NCBI GenBank assembly: GCA_025210745.1
Contig: JAOARC010000050.1
Span: 62,001 to 126,000, forward strand
Length of the DNA: 64,000 nt
Direction of reading: 5' to 3'
Origin: Bacteriovoracaceae bacterium
GTDB lineage: Bacteria; Bdellovibrionota; Bacteriovoracia; Bacteriovoracales; Bacteriovoracaceae
The notes beneath the pieces were generated by a model that searched no databases, had not been told where the DNA came from, and saw nothing but the letters and a program-made list of their open reading frames with translations. Made by a program: the position numbers and the translations under genes. Positions 17,427-26,661 of the stretch are shown here, piece by piece. Within the stretch, counting starts at the first letter, position 1; every line of letters begins with the position of its first letter.

Positions 17427-18101
17427 TCACCCTAATAAATACAAAAAGTATACTGTTAATCGTTGTCCTAGCATCTGTGCAGGAGCTAGAATATGCCCTA
17501 GTGTAGACACCCCCATAAGACTCAATGCAAAAAGTAATAGAAATACCATATTTGCATATCTAGAAAGAGCTTCATATTGCATTAAGGCCTTTCCTTTTAA
17601 AAAACTTGCTACCATTTTTGAACCATCAAGAGGTGGAAATGGTATTAAGTTAAAAACTGCTAATAAAAAGTTAATAAAAACGCTGTAACCAAGCATCTGA
17701 AGAATAATAGCGTAATAAGCAAAACTTTGATCTACCTGAGTTGCTACAACGGCATAAATAAAACAACTAAGAATTCCTAAAACAAGATTACTAAGTGGCC
17801 CTGCAAAACTAATCCAAAACATACCTTTTCTAATATTTTTTAAATTTCTGAGGTTTACCGGAACAGGCTTAGCATAACCAAAGACGGCTCCACCAAGAGC
17901 TAAGCATATTAAAGGCAACACAATTGTTCCAAACATATCAATATGGGCAGCAGGATTAAGCGTTAACCTTCCTTGCTCCTTAGCTGTATTATCACCAAAA
18001 GACTTTGCCATATATCCGTGGGCCCACTCGTGGACAGTTATGGCCAATAAAAAACCTGGTAGGGATTGGGCCATAGTAAATATTAATTTTTGCATTTCCA
18101 T
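17427..18101 (-). CDS. Site-2 protease family (M50) membrane metalloprotease
   Basis: Polytopic membrane protein with about six hydrophobic segments. VHEWAHGYMA holds the HExxH zinc motif, and NLIPFPPLDGSKM supplies the third ligand, Asp, in the usual (N/D)xxPxxxLDG context. GRLTLNPAAHID is the conserved loop of the short M50 group often found beside scpA. It lacks a PDZ domain, so it is not RseP. A GTAGGG sequence precedes the ATG. Its substrate is unknown. Confidence 0.9.
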   Translation of the reverse strand: MEMQKLIFTMAQSLPGFLLAITVHEWAHGYMAKSFGDNTAKEQGRLTLNPAAHIDMFGTIVLPLICLALGGAVFGYAKPVPVNLRNLKNIRKGMFWISFAGPLSNLVLGILSCFIYAVVATQVDQSFAYYAIILQMLGYSVFINFLLAVFNLIPFPPLDGSKMVASFLKGKALMQYEALSRYANMVFLLLFALSLMGVSTLGHILAPAQMLGQRLTVYFLYLLG

Positions 18102-18187
18102 AAGTCACTACCCTACCAAAATGCTCAGATACTATCAAACACCTTTTATACTTTTCGATAGCTTACAGATCGTTCATACTGATATTA

Positions 18188-18604
18188 GTGAAAAAAAGAA
18201 AGGCACAAGTAAGTACATTTTATTGTGACGCAAATAGTAAAAAACATATTTTATTGCTTCAGATGAATGAAACAAGAGGAAGCTTCTGGCAAAACATCAC
18301 TGGTGGTGTAGAAGATGGAGAAAGTTTTCTAGACGGAGCAAAAAGAGAGTTTTTTGAAGAGACACAAATTAGCTTAGATAAAGTAATTAATATTACAAAG
18401 ACTGAGCTTACTTTTGAATTTCAGGATACTTGGAATAATGATTGTATTGAAGAATGTTATTTGTTCGAATTAAAAGATCACGAAATGGTCAAAATAGATC
18501 CTAATGAACATCAAAACTATAAATGGGTTTGTGAAGACAATATAAACTCTTCTTGTGTAAAGTATCCTTCTAACTACGATCTTATAATGGAGGCTTTGAA
18601 ATGA
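18188..18604 (+). CDS. Nudix hydrolase
   Basis: Hydrolyses a nucleoside diphosphate linked to another group. The Nudix box is readable from GGVEDGE to REFFEETQI, with the usual Gly near the end replaced by Gln. The overall pattern, with FWQNITGG ahead of the box, resembles dihydroneopterin triphosphate pyrophosphatase (NudB), but no folate genes are near. The start is GTG 18188 without a clear ribosome-binding site; the next ATG would remove the first strand of the fold. It overlaps the following gene by four bases (ATGA). Confidence 0.85.
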   Translation: MKKRKAQVSTFYCDANSKKHILLLQMNETRGSFWQNITGGVEDGESFLDGAKREFFEETQISLDKVINITKTELTFEFQDTWNNDCIEECYLFELKDHEMVKIDPNEHQNYKWVCEDNINSSCVKYPSNYDLIMEALK

Positions 18605-19578
18605 AACTTTTTCTAATTCTCATCTCCATAAATCTTTTCGCTCAAGATAAAAACTTTTTAGAAAAGCTTAAAATTGATCAAGAAAAAAGATCAATAGAGC
18701 TCATTCCAAACTATATAAATAATAGAAAGTTAAACTACGCTCTTAAAAAAAACTTGGGTATTACAACTAGTGATATAAAAAATAGTGGAAAAATAAAAGT
18801 TGTTATAAAAAAAGGCTCTTATCTAGAGGATCTTGAAACAAAAAAAATCTATCGAATTGAAAAAGAGCTCTTATCTAAAAGCTTTAAGTTAGAAGACTTT
18901 GAGGGATATAAGTATATTCCTTCCAATGATGGAAAGAAACTATTTCGGGTAAATTCTCATAGTTTATCGAATATTAATGAAATTCTAAAAATGCATGAAC
19001 CGCCAAGAAAGTTTAATCGTGTCGTAAAAAAAATAAACCCAGCTCCTAATGATAAAGATATCCATGGCGAACTTAAATTTGCAACAGGTGTAAGTTATAT
19101 TAATTCTAATTTCTACAGTGACTTAAGTGAAGATAATAACAATGTAAACTTAATTGGTTTTAATCTTACCAGCGCATATTATATGAAAAATAACTATCAT
19201 TTGTATCCTGGATTGCTTTTTAGTTACGATAGTTTTTCACAAAAAAACTTCTCACTTATAAGCTTGCATTTTGGACCAACCTTTAACTACAAAATAAATG
19301 AAAAAGTAAAACTTATATCATCAATTCTTCTTTCAGTAGACTCTGAAGTTAATTTTAAAACAGCAGGAACAAATTATAAATACAATCAGTCCCAAACAAC
19401 ATTTGAATTTGGTGCAGAAAAACTTATTGGTAAATTTTATGGTGATCTAAGTTTTGGTGTAAGCTTTAGAAGACAATGGAATAAGGTAAAAGCGACTAGT
19501 AATTTCTATAGTCTTCAAAATGATAACTCTAAAAATGATGCCTTATTATTTTATCTTGGACACTGGACTAATCTGTGA
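18601..19578 (+). CDS. Predicted outer-membrane or periplasmic protein
   Basis: A short signal peptide (MKLFLILISINLFA, cleavage before QDK) is followed by a Lys-rich N-terminal domain of about 130 residues. The C-terminal half has alternating polar and hydrophobic residues with many aromatic ends (LIGFNLTSAYYM, LYPGLLFSYDS), which is what transmembrane beta-strands of a small barrel look like. No family recognised. It is coupled by a four-base overlap to the Nudix gene before it and to a similar envelope protein after it, so the three genes form one unit. Confidence 0.65.
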   Translation: MKLFLILISINLFAQDKNFLEKLKIDQEKRSIELIPNYINNRKLNYALKKNLGITTSDIKNSGKIKVVIKKGSYLEDLETKKIYRIEKELLSKSFKLEDFEGYKYIPSNDGKKLFRVNSHSLSNINEILKMHEPPRKFNRVVKKINPAPNDKDIHGELKFATGVSYINSNFYSDLSEDNNNVNLIGFNLTSAYYMKNNYHLYPGLLFSYDSFSQKNFSLISLHFGPTFNYKINEKVKLISSILLSVDSEVNFKTAGTNYKYNQSQTTFEFGAEKLIGKFYGDLSFGVSFRRQWNKVKATSNFYSLQNDNSKNDALLFYLGHWTNL

Positions 19579-20522
19579 AGTTTTTTCTACTTATCTTAAT
19601 CCTTACAACTAATATATTTGCAAATAAAGCCGTTATTGCTGTTCTTGAAGCTCCTCTTTTTAAACAGATGAATGATAAAGCTAATGTCATTCAATACCTA
19701 AGAAAAGGAAAAGAAATTTATCTTCATAACCTTGATGGTATTCAAAAATTCTACCAAACAATGACGACAACTGGAGATAAAGCTTACATACTCAAAGAAC
19801 ACGTTCTAGTTCTCTATAATGATGAAAGAGAGCTTTATCAAAAAAATATTCAACATGATAATACTGACTATAGAATTCCTGAGCCTTTAGATAGAAGTTA
19901 TCCTTTTAAAAGACAAACTGGCTACAGAGGTATGTTTGCCTATGGACTTGGAAACCCAACAAATGAAAATAATTATTCCTATAGTGAAAATATAAAAGAC
20001 AATGGATCTTCTTTTTCAAATCACCTTCATGCTCTTTGGTCTAAAAATGCAAAATTTGATGAAACAAAAAGGTTTTTCTTTGGTGCAATGGCTTCAGTAA
20101 GATGGGCAAGATTAAATTACTCATTAACAACATCTGATGCTAAAGAAAACGATTTTCGTATAAGCATTGGTCCTCTACTTAGCTATGATGTCTATAGAAC
20201 ACAGAAACTTATATTGAATTTATATTCAGCATTAGCAATTAATATTTATGATAGAAAAGAAGTTAATATCACAGACTCACTAGGTAATAATTCAAATGCA
20301 ATATATAAAACATTAAATTTAAGTCTAAAGCCTGGAACAAATATTATACTTAGAGGAGCACTTGAGTCTTTAGATCTTGTACTTGGAGTTCACCTTGATA
20401 TGAATATCCAAAAGTCTTATAAAAATACGCAAAAGAGCGGTTCCTATTTATTTGAAAGTTCAATAAAATCAGGCTTTTATATTGAACCTAGCTACCTTTT
20501 AGGTATCCAATCAAATTACTAA
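19575..20522 (+). CDS. Predicted envelope protein with an SH3-like N-terminus
   Basis: Starts with GTG inside the end of the preceding gene (GTGA overlap). A signal peptide ends at NIFA. Residues 20-85 (VIAVLEAPLFKQMNDK, then GDKAYILKEHVLVL) have the strand pattern of bacterial SH3 domains, which bind cell-wall peptides or glycans. The remaining 200 residues look like amphipathic beta-strands of an outer-membrane barrel. No named family. Together with the preceding protein it may form a two-part surface structure; this is inferred only from overlap and similar layout. Confidence 0.6.
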   Translation: MKFFLLILILTTNIFANKAVIAVLEAPLFKQMNDKANVIQYLRKGKEIYLHNLDGIQKFYQTMTTTGDKAYILKEHVLVLYNDERELYQKNIQHDNTDYRIPEPLDRSYPFKRQTGYRGMFAYGLGNPTNENNYSYSENIKDNGSSFSNHLHALWSKNAKFDETKRFFFGAMASVRWARLNYSLTTSDAKENDFRISIGPLLSYDVYRTQKLILNLYSALAINIYDRKEVNITDSLGNNSNAIYKTLNLSLKPGTNIILRGALESLDLVLGVHLDMNIQKSYKNTQKSGSYLFESSIKSGFYIEPSYLLGIQSNY

Positions 20523-20564
20523 GTTAAGTGATTAGTTTTTTTTCATTTTTTTTCAAAAAAAGTC

Positions 20565-20592
20565 TAAAGTTTTAACATTTTATTTTCGATAA
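20565..20592 (+). promoter_or_regulatory. Sigma-28-like (flagellar) promoter
   Basis: TAAAGTTT at 20565-20572 matches the E. coli sigma-28 -35 element, and TTCGATAA at 20585-20592 matches six of eight bases of the -10 GCCGATAA. The spacer is 12 bases, one longer than the usual 11. It lies 56 bases upstream of the 69-residue gene that precedes the flagellin. Confidence 0.5.
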
Positions 20593-20648
20593 GAATTATG
20601 AGAGCAGGAAGCTTTCTATTTTTAAGTCATAAACCACGGAGGGACAAG

Positions 20649-20858
20649 ATGACAGCACAAGAAATTTCAAATGAAGTACTTTTTCAAAAACTAGGACCAA
20701 CTTGGTATATCTTCACAGAGATTAATGATGAAGTTGTATACAGCGCAATGCCAGATGGTATGGACCCAAGAACAACTAAGCTTGAGCTTTTTGAAGTTAT
20801 TGAAGAGCATATGAAAAAAGTTGCTACTCACCCAAGATATACTTCTAAAGCAGCATAA
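20649..20858 (+). CDS. Small hypothetical protein upstream of flagellin
   Basis: A 69-residue acidic soluble protein with no recognised family. The start at 20649 is fixed by a strong GGAGGG seven bases upstream; 17 extra in-frame codons upstream would cross that site. It contains WYIFTEINDEVVYS and a helix ELFEVIEEHMKKV. A sigma-28-like promoter in front and the flagellin gene behind suggest a motility-related or motility-timed role, but that is inference from position. Confidence 0.7.
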   Translation: MTAQEISNEVLFQKLGPTWYIFTEINDEVVYSAMPDGMDPRTTKLELFEVIEEHMKKVATHPRYTSKAA

Positions 20859-20866
20859 AAAAATTT

Positions 20867-21025
20867 ATGGCAGCCAAAGACTATACAAAACTCTATAAAC
20901 AAAGAGACAAAGAAAAAGCGATAGAAGTAAAAAATAAAATATTAGAACTTCTACAAACTCAAAAGAGTCAAAAAAAAGCTGCTCTTTTAATTGAAAAGTT
21001 ACTCAAAAATAACAAAATCAAATAA
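20867..21025 (+). CDS. Small hypothetical protein, 52 residues
   Basis: ATG 20867 to TAA 21025, eight bases after the previous stop. The product is short, very Lys-rich and predicted mostly helical (KKAALLIEKLLKNNK near the end). There is no ribosome-binding site of note, so translation may depend on the gene before it. A hairpin directly after the stop marks the end of the transcript and supports its being a real gene. No family recognised. Confidence 0.5.
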   Translation: MAAKDYTKLYKQRDKEKAIEVKNKILELLQTQKSQKKAALLIEKLLKNNKIK

Positions 21026-21026
21026 A

Positions 21027-21053
21027 CTTAGCCGACAATAACAGTCGGCTAAG
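21027..21053 (+). terminator. Hairpin at the end of the small-gene operon
   Basis: A perfect 10-bp stem CTTAGCCGAC / GTCGGCTAAG with a seven-base loop, starting one base after the stop codon of the 52-residue gene. There is no T-run after it, so it is a weak intrinsic terminator or an RNA 3'-end stabiliser. Confidence 0.6.
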
Positions 21054-21214
21054 TACCTTAAATTGTTAAAATTATTCTAATAAGAAAAATTTTCCTCTTT
21101 TTTTAAAAAAACAACTCAGAATGTCAGATTTACAACCGAAATGTTTATTAAGAACTTCAAGTGGATTAGGAGTTCAAAATAAATTTGAATATTAATTTTA
21201 GAGCATGGTCGCTC

Positions 21215-21237
21215 CTTTTATCTGTGGGGGATAAAAG
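21215..21237 (+). other. Hairpin in the flagellin 5' leader
   Basis: An 8-bp perfect stem CTTTTATC / GATAAAAG enclosing a G-rich loop TGTGGGG, 39 bases upstream of the flagellin start. It has no T-run and sits ahead of two ribosome-binding sites, so a role in mRNA stability or leader folding is more likely than termination. No convincing flagellin promoter was found nearby. Confidence 0.45.
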
Positions 21238-21257
21238 ATTTAAACGGAGGTATTTTT

Positions 21258-21275
21258 ATGACTATAGGAGTATAG
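21258..21275 (+). CDS. Five-codon leader reading frame before flagellin
   Basis: ATG at 21258 with GGAGG seven bases upstream encodes Met-Thr-Ile-Gly-Val and stops at TAG 21273-21275, one base before the flagellin ATG. The flagellin's own AGGAG lies inside this mini-frame, so ribosomes reading it would cover that site. It could be a translation-coupling device or a relic of an earlier start. Confidence 0.4.
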   Translation: MTIGV

Positions 21276-21276
21276 A

Positions 21277-22110
21277 ATGGGATTTAGAATTGCAACAAAC
21301 GTTTCTTCAATTAGAGCACAAAAAGCATTAAATAAAGCAAGTCATGCTGAGAGTGAAATTTCTCAACAATTAGCATCAGGTTCAAGAATTAATAAATCTG
21401 GTGATGATGCTGCAGGACTAGCAATAAGTGAAAGATTAAAGGGAAATATTAAATCACTTCAACAAGCAAATAGAAATGCTAATGATGGGATCTCTTTAAT
21501 TCAAGTAGCAGAAGGTGGTATGGAGGAAACTTCAAACATCTTAGTTAGAATGAGAGAACTTGCAATCCAATCTTCTTCAGATACTGTTGGTGATACTGAA
21601 AGAGGTTTTACAAACAAAGAGTATCAACAGCTTAAAAGTGAATTACAAAGGATTTCGGAAACAACGACATTCAATGGAAATTCACTATTAGATGGAAGTG
21701 GTGAAAAAATGGAGTTTCAAATTGGTCTTCATGCAGATGAATTCCAAAATAGAATCTCATGGGATGCAAGCGAAATGCAAACAGGTTTAGATGCATTAGG
21801 AATTGAAGGTGAAGCTGTAGATTCAAAAGAATCAGCACAAGAGTCTCTAGCAAAGGTTGATAATGCTTTAACTAGTATTGCTAATCAAAGAGCTACTATT
21901 GGTGCACTACAGAACAGGTTACAAACAACGTCTAGAAATCTAGAAACGAGTATTGAAACTTCTTCTGCTGCAAATAGTCGTATTAGAGACGTTGATTACG
22001 CCGCAGCAACAGCAAAAAATGCTGCGAATCAAGTAATTAAAAATGCGGGAACAGCAGTATTAGGTCAAGCTAATGCTCACCCTCAATCAGCTTTAAGGCT
22101 AATTGGTTAA
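21277..22110 (+). CDS. fliC: Flagellin
   Basis: Main filament subunit exported by the flagellar type III apparatus. Both conserved ends are present: RIATNVSSIRAQKALNKAS and the LASGSRINKSGDDAAGLAIS box at the N-terminus, and RIRDVDYAAATAKNA with QVIKNAGTAVLGQAN at the C-terminus. At 277 residues the variable D2/D3 domain is almost absent, as in the short flagellins of Bdellovibrio relatives. AGGAG lies six bases before the ATG. It ends at a strong terminator, so it is monocistronic. Several flagellin paralogues are usual in this group; which one this is cannot be told. Confidence 0.96.
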   Translation: MGFRIATNVSSIRAQKALNKASHAESEISQQLASGSRINKSGDDAAGLAISERLKGNIKSLQQANRNANDGISLIQVAEGGMEETSNILVRMRELAIQSSSDTVGDTERGFTNKEYQQLKSELQRISETTTFNGNSLLDGSGEKMEFQIGLHADEFQNRISWDASEMQTGLDALGIEGEAVDSKESAQESLAKVDNALTSIANQRATIGALQNRLQTTSRNLETSIETSSAANSRIRDVDYAAATAKNAANQVIKNAGTAVLGQANAHPQSALRLIG

Positions 22111-22133
22111 GAAATAAGCAAACAAAAAATCAC

Positions 22134-22168
22134 AAGGGCTTATCGCAAGATAAGCCCTTTTTATTTTT
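22134..22168 (+). terminator. Intrinsic terminator of flagellin
   Basis: An 11-bp stem AAGGGCTTATC / GATAAGCCCTT closed by a GCAA tetraloop and followed by TTTATTTTT. The 24 bases before it separate it from the flagellin stop. Confidence 0.92.
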
Positions 22169-22200
22169 ACGAATAGTGTAATTTTAGCTATAAGAGCCCA

Positions 22201-22920
22201 ATGACAGATCAAATAAAAAAGAAATCAAATACAAATGATTATGTATTCAAAGATGGTTTTAAATATCAACACGATAATCCCTACCATGACAGATTAAAAG
22301 CATTTGATGGTTTTGTCTTAAGAGATAATGAAGGGGAAGAAAATTGTGGTAATTGGGCCAAAAAAGAATTTAAAAATGATAATCCGATTGAAGTTGAAAT
22401 AGGTTCTGGTTATGGCCATTTTATGCTTGAGTACACTCAAAATAATCACTCTATTAACTTTGTAGGTCTTGATCATAGATTTAAAAGAAGTTTTCAGCTA
22501 GCTAAGAAGCTAGATAAAATGGAAGTTAAGAACTTTAGATATCTTAGGGCCAGAGGTGAAAGACTTGCTCACTTATTTGGTGAGTCAGAGGTAAGTAAAA
22601 TCTTTTACTTTTTTCCAGACCCATGGCCTAAGACAAGACATCATAAAAAAAGATTATTTCAAAAAACATTCTTAGATCAAGCTTATAAAGTTTTAAGAAA
22701 TGATGGAATCTTTTTAATAAAAACAGATCATGATGAATATTTTGACTGGATGGTGGATGTTGCGCAAAAAGATGAACGCTTTGAAGTACAAATGCAAAGC
22801 TATGATTTACGGAGTGAATTTCCAGATCACTTTTTAGCTAGCTTTAAAACAAAATTTGAGAAGATTTTCCTTGAAAAAGGTATTAAAATAAAGGCAATGG
22901 TTCTTAAGATAAATAAATAA
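22201..22920 (+). CDS. trmB: tRNA (guanine-46-N7)-methyltransferase
   Basis: Methylates N7 of guanine 46 in the variable loop of tRNA. EVEIGSGYGHFMLEY is the SAM-binding loop, GLDHRFKRS follows it, and FFPDPWPKTRHHKKRL is the family's catalytic and tRNA-binding segment. About 45 N-terminal residues precede the core. The TAA stop overlaps the dnaG start in TAATG, so the two are cotranscribed and probably coupled. Confidence 0.95.
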   Translation: MTDQIKKKSNTNDYVFKDGFKYQHDNPYHDRLKAFDGFVLRDNEGEENCGNWAKKEFKNDNPIEVEIGSGYGHFMLEYTQNNHSINFVGLDHRFKRSFQLAKKLDKMEVKNFRYLRARGERLAHLFGESEVSKIFYFFPDPWPKTRHHKKRLFQKTFLDQAYKVLRNDGIFLIKTDHDEYFDWMVDVAQKDERFEVQMQSYDLRSEFPDHFLASFKTKFEKIFLEKGIKIKAMVLKINK

Positions 22921-24782
22921 TGGCAAGTATTGAAGAGGCAAAAGAGATAGTTAAAAGCACTCCCATTTCTGGGATAATTAACTTCTATCACCCTATTACT
23001 AAAAGGGGTGCTAACTTTGAAGGGGTTTGCCCTTTTCACTCAGATACAAAACCTTCTTTAAAGATTAACGATCAAAAAGGAATCTATAAGTGCTTTGCTT
23101 GTGGAGCGGCAGGAGATTCAATAAAATTCGTTCAAGATCTTAGAAATATCACATTTGTTGAAGCTATCAAGGATATTGCTGAAAAAATTGGTGTAGCCGT
23201 TGAAGAAGATCAAAAAAAGCAAAAAAACCCCAAAATAGAAATGGGACTTCGAGTTTTAAGTAGCGCTTATAAACTTTATAAGAAATATGCAAAAGATGTA
23301 AAACCTGAGAACTATACCAACTTTCTAAAAAATAGAAATTTAAATGAAGAATCAGTAAATAACTTTGGAATTGGATATGCTCCAAAAGGTAATGAATTTT
23401 TATCATTTTTAAATAATATTCAAGATGAAAAACAAAGATCATATGCCATAAAAACTGCTAAAGAAATTGGTATAGTTAGAGATGGAAACCAGGGTCGAAG
23501 TGACTACGACTTTTTTAGAGATAGAGTTGTATTCCCTATCTGGGACCACTTTGACAACGTTAAAGGATTTTCTAGTCGAGCAGTTTTAAAAAATCAACAG
23601 CCCAAGTATTTGAATTCTGGTGAGTCATTTATATTTGATAAAGGAAATATACTTTATGGATTCAATCTTGCAAAAAGTCACATAAGGGCCAATGATTGTG
23701 CTCTTATCGTAGAGGGTAACATGGACGTAATAGTTCTTCATCAGTTTGGATTTAACTATAGTATTGGAACTATGGGTGTTGCTTTCAGTGAAAATAGCTG
23801 CCGTATACTATCTAATATGACCAAAAATATTATCCTTGGTATGGATAGTGATGATGCTGGAATGATGGGAATGAAAAAGGCTAATGAGCTTTTTATGAAA
23901 AAAGGGATTCTTCCTAAATATGTAGATTACTCCCCTTCAAAAGACCCTGATGAGTTTTTAAATGAATTTGGAAGACTTGAATTAGTTGATAGAATTGATA
24001 ATGCGAGAACCTTTGTTGATTTTCTTATTGAACAAAAAGTTCTAGAAGCTAAAGAGTTACCTACTGACGCAAGGCTAAATACATTAGAAGAAATATTTTT
24101 AATTCTTAGTCCTCTTGGAGATGGACTTGTTGCAAAAGAAAAATCTATTGATGCAGCAGCAAAGTTAGAATTAAGATCAAGTTCAGATGATATTTCAAAA
24201 GCTTATAGTGACTTTCTAATTAATCTAGATAAAAAAAGCTTTAAGCCTCAAAAAGTATTTAAACAGCCGGTAACTAATCCAATTGTTATAGAATCTAGCC
24301 AATTTGAAGGAAATAACACAACGCCTTCAGAACCGATAAAAATTAGCAAAGTTGATAAGCAAATATTAAGCCAAATTATTTTACACCCAGAATGTTTAGA
24401 TAACCCTCAGATTACGGAAATACTTGATTTTATAGGTGATAATGAGGTAAAAAGGTTAATTAGCTGGTTACAAAAAATTTATTTAGAAATTGATGACTCT
24501 GATTATGTAGATATTCTAAAATCAAAAATTTCAAATGAATCAAATGAACAGTTAAAAAATATTATTGGGCAATCTCTTTTTGACTATAGTGGCTTAAAGT
24601 TAAATAACAAAGTTATCGATAAAATGTTATCGGATTTTAAAACAAAACTAACTAAAGAAGCTTATAAATCAAAAAGAAGTGAACTCATTAATAAGCAACT
24701 TAATGCTAAAGATAAAAATGAAAGTAATGAAATACTTACTCTCATAAAAAAGCTTGATGAAGATTTTATCAAGCAAAAATAA
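22920..24782 (+). CDS. dnaG: DNA primase
   Basis: Makes RNA primers at the replication fork. A CHC2 zinc finger uses Cys37, His40, Cys58 and Cys61 (CPFH...CFAC). The Toprim domain starts near residue 260 with ALIVEGNMDVI and continues to the acidic DSDDAG near residue 308. The C-terminal 160 residues are divergent, as expected of the DnaB-interacting domain. The dnaG-rpoD order is the conserved macromolecular-synthesis operon without rpsU; here trmB takes the leading place. Confidence 0.95.
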   Translation: MASIEEAKEIVKSTPISGIINFYHPITKRGANFEGVCPFHSDTKPSLKINDQKGIYKCFACGAAGDSIKFVQDLRNITFVEAIKDIAEKIGVAVEEDQKKQKNPKIEMGLRVLSSAYKLYKKYAKDVKPENYTNFLKNRNLNEESVNNFGIGYAPKGNEFLSFLNNIQDEKQRSYAIKTAKEIGIVRDGNQGRSDYDFFRDRVVFPIWDHFDNVKGFSSRAVLKNQQPKYLNSGESFIFDKGNILYGFNLAKSHIRANDCALIVEGNMDVIVLHQFGFNYSIGTMGVAFSENSCRILSNMTKNIILGMDSDDAGMMGMKKANELFMKKGILPKYVDYSPSKDPDEFLNEFGRLELVDRIDNARTFVDFLIEQKVLEAKELPTDARLNTLEEIFLILSPLGDGLVAKEKSIDAAAKLELRSSSDDISKAYSDFLINLDKKSFKPQKVFKQPVTNPIVIESSQFEGNNTTPSEPIKISKVDKQILSQIILHPECLDNPQITEILDFIGDNEVKRLISWLQKIYLEIDDSDYVDILKSKISNESNEQLKNIIGQSLFDYSGLKLNNKVIDKMLSDFKTKLTKEAYKSKRSELINKQLNAKDKNESNEILTLIKKLDEDFIKQK

Positions 24783-24802
24783 AACTTACTGGAGAAAAAT
24801 AA

Positions 24803-26542
24803 ATGTCTATTGTATCAGCATTTTTAAACTCAAAAGACTTTTCAAAACTACTACTTAAAGGAAAAGAACAAGGCTTTCTAACACCAGAAGAAATTAATGA
24901 TGCTCTACCAACAAGTGTAGTCGATGCAGCGGAAATAGACTTTCTTCTTGAGAAATTAGATGGAATGAACATCCCACTTAATAATGTAGATCACGAAGAA
25001 AATGAAAGTGAATCTACAGAGTTAGAATTAATCGATGAAGCTCTATCTTCAATGGAGAAAAAAGAACTTAAGTCTTCTTCTTCTGATCCAGTAAAACTTT
25101 ATTTAAAAAGAATGGGATCTGTAGCTCTTTTAACAAGAGAAGGTGAAGTAACAATTGCAAAAGAAATTGAAGAAGGTGAAAAAGAAATCGTTCTTTCATG
25201 TTTAAATTCCAAACATGCCCTTGAAGAAATTGCAAAACTTAAAGATAAAGTTAATGCAGCTGAAAATCAAAATGAGTATATAAAAGATTTAGTTAGAGGG
25301 CTTGATGATGAGTCGTCTGAAAAAGATATACAAAAGGTTAAAAAACAACTTTTTGATGTATGTGAACACGTTATCACACTTATTGATGAAATTGTTAACG
25401 AAGATGGTACCCTAAGAAAGCTTACAAAAACTGAAAGTAAGGTCATGGGAACTATTGAAGAAGAACTTGTTGATCTAACTTTTAATAGAAAAGTTATTAA
25501 TGGATTTACAGACCCAGTTAAGGGTTACTTTTTACAATTCAAAGATCTATATGAACAGCAAGCAAGAATTTATAAATTCTTAGAAGTTAACAACGATACT
25601 GAATATAAAGATCTTTTTGAAAAAGTTTTAGAGGATGATGCTTATAAAAGAAAACTAGCAAGACACTTATATACAAGTGATGCAAAAATTGAGCAGATGA
25701 TTAGAAACCAAGAAGATATCTTTAGAAAGCTAAGAAGACTTTCTCTTGATGCTGGTATGGCCTATGAGGATCTTGAAAAGGTTTATAACATTATCGTTAA
25801 AGGTGAAGAAAAAGCCGATAGAGCAAAAAGTCAGTTAGTTGAAGCTAACCTTAGACTTGTTGTTTCTATTTCAAAAAAATATACAAACAGAGGTCTTCAG
25901 TTCTTAGATTTAATCCAAGAAGGAAATATTGGTTTAATGAAAGCTGTTGATAAGTTTGAATACCGTAGAGGTTATAAGTTCTCAACTTATGCAACTTGGT
26001 GGATTAGACAAGCTATTACAAGAGCAATTGCTGATCAGGGTAGAACAATCAGAATTCCTGTTCATATGATTGAAACTATCAATAAACTTGCTAGAACTTC
26101 TAGACAATTAATTCAAGAGCTAGGACGTGAGCCAACTCCAGAAGAAATTGCAGAGAAGATGGAAATGAGTGTTGATAAGGTTAAGAAGGTATTTAAAATC
26201 TCAAAAGAGCCAATCTCTCTTGAAACTCCAATTGGAGAGGAAGAGGATAGCTCCCTAGGTGATTTTATCGAAGATAAGAAAATTATCTCTCCTCAAGATG
26301 CCGTTATGAGTATTACATTATCTGAGCAAACAAGATCAGTACTTAGTACTCTAACTCCAAGAGAAGAAAAAGTTCTTAGAATGAGGTTTGGTATTGGTGA
26401 AAAGTCAGACCATACTCTTGAAGAAGTTGGACAAGATTTCTTTGTAACCAGAGAGCGTATTAGACAAATTGAAGCTAAAGCTCTTAGAAAGCTTAGACAT
26501 CCAAGTAGATCTAAACTTTTAAAGTCATATGTAGACAATTAA
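24803..26542 (+). CDS. rpoD: RNA polymerase primary sigma factor (sigma-70)
   Basis: The housekeeping sigma factor. Region 1.2 begins at [11 protein letters not shown], a non-conserved insert spans about residues 130-320, region 2 contains [17 protein letters not shown] and [17 protein letters not shown], region 3 begins at [13 protein letters not shown], and region 4 holds the helix-turn-helix [24 protein letters not shown] lies eight bases before the ATG. At 579 residues it is of normal length. It is the last gene of the trmB-dnaG-rpoD unit and ends at a strong terminator. Confidence 0.97.
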   Translation: MSIVSAFLNSKDFSKLLLKGKEQGFLTPEEINDALPTSVVDAAEIDFLLEKLDGMNIPLNNVDHEENESESTELELIDEALSSMEKKELKSSSSDPVKLYLKRMGSVALLTREGEVTIAKEIEEGEKEIVLSCLNSKHALEEIAKLKDKVNAAENQNEYIKDLVRGLDDESSEKDIQKVKKQLFDVCEHVITLIDEIVNEDGTLRKLTKTESKVMGTIEEELVDLTFNRKVINGFTDPVKGYFLQFKDLYEQQARIYKFLEVNNDTEYKDLFEKVLEDDAYKRKLARHLYTSDAKIEQMIRNQEDIFRKLRRLSLDAGMAYEDLEKVYNIIVKGEEKADRAKSQLVEANLRLVVSISKKYTNRGLQFLDLIQEGNIGLMKAVDKFEYRRGYKFSTYATWWIRQAITRAIADQGRTIRIPVHMIETINKLARTSRQLIQELGREPTPEEIAEKMEMSVDKVKKVFKISKEPISLETPIGEEEDSSLGDFIEDKKIISPQDAVMSITLSEQTRSVLSTLTPREEKVLRMRFGIGEKSDHTLEEVGQDFFVTRERIRQIEAKALRKLRHPSRSKLLKSYVDN

Positions 26543-26565
26543 AAAACAGTTTTAAATACTCAAGT

Positions 26566-26594
26566 AAAAAGGGCCAAATACTGGCCCTTTTTTT
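26566..26594 (+). terminator. Intrinsic terminator of rpoD
   Basis: AAAAAGGGCCA pairs with TGGCCCTTTTT across an AATAC loop (stem 26566-26576 with 26582-26592), followed by further T residues. It lies 24 bases after the rpoD stop. Confidence 0.92.
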
Positions 26595-26661
26595 ATGTCT
26601 TTTAATTGAATAAGGCGGTATAATTTATTGTTTTAAAATTAATTAATTTTTTAGGCTTTAA

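Noticed and set aside
21060-21240. Sigma-54 or sigma-28 promoter immediately before flagellin
   Set aside because: No TGGC-N-TTGC pair and no good TAAA...CCGATAA spacing; partial matches were no better than chance in this AT-rich stretch.
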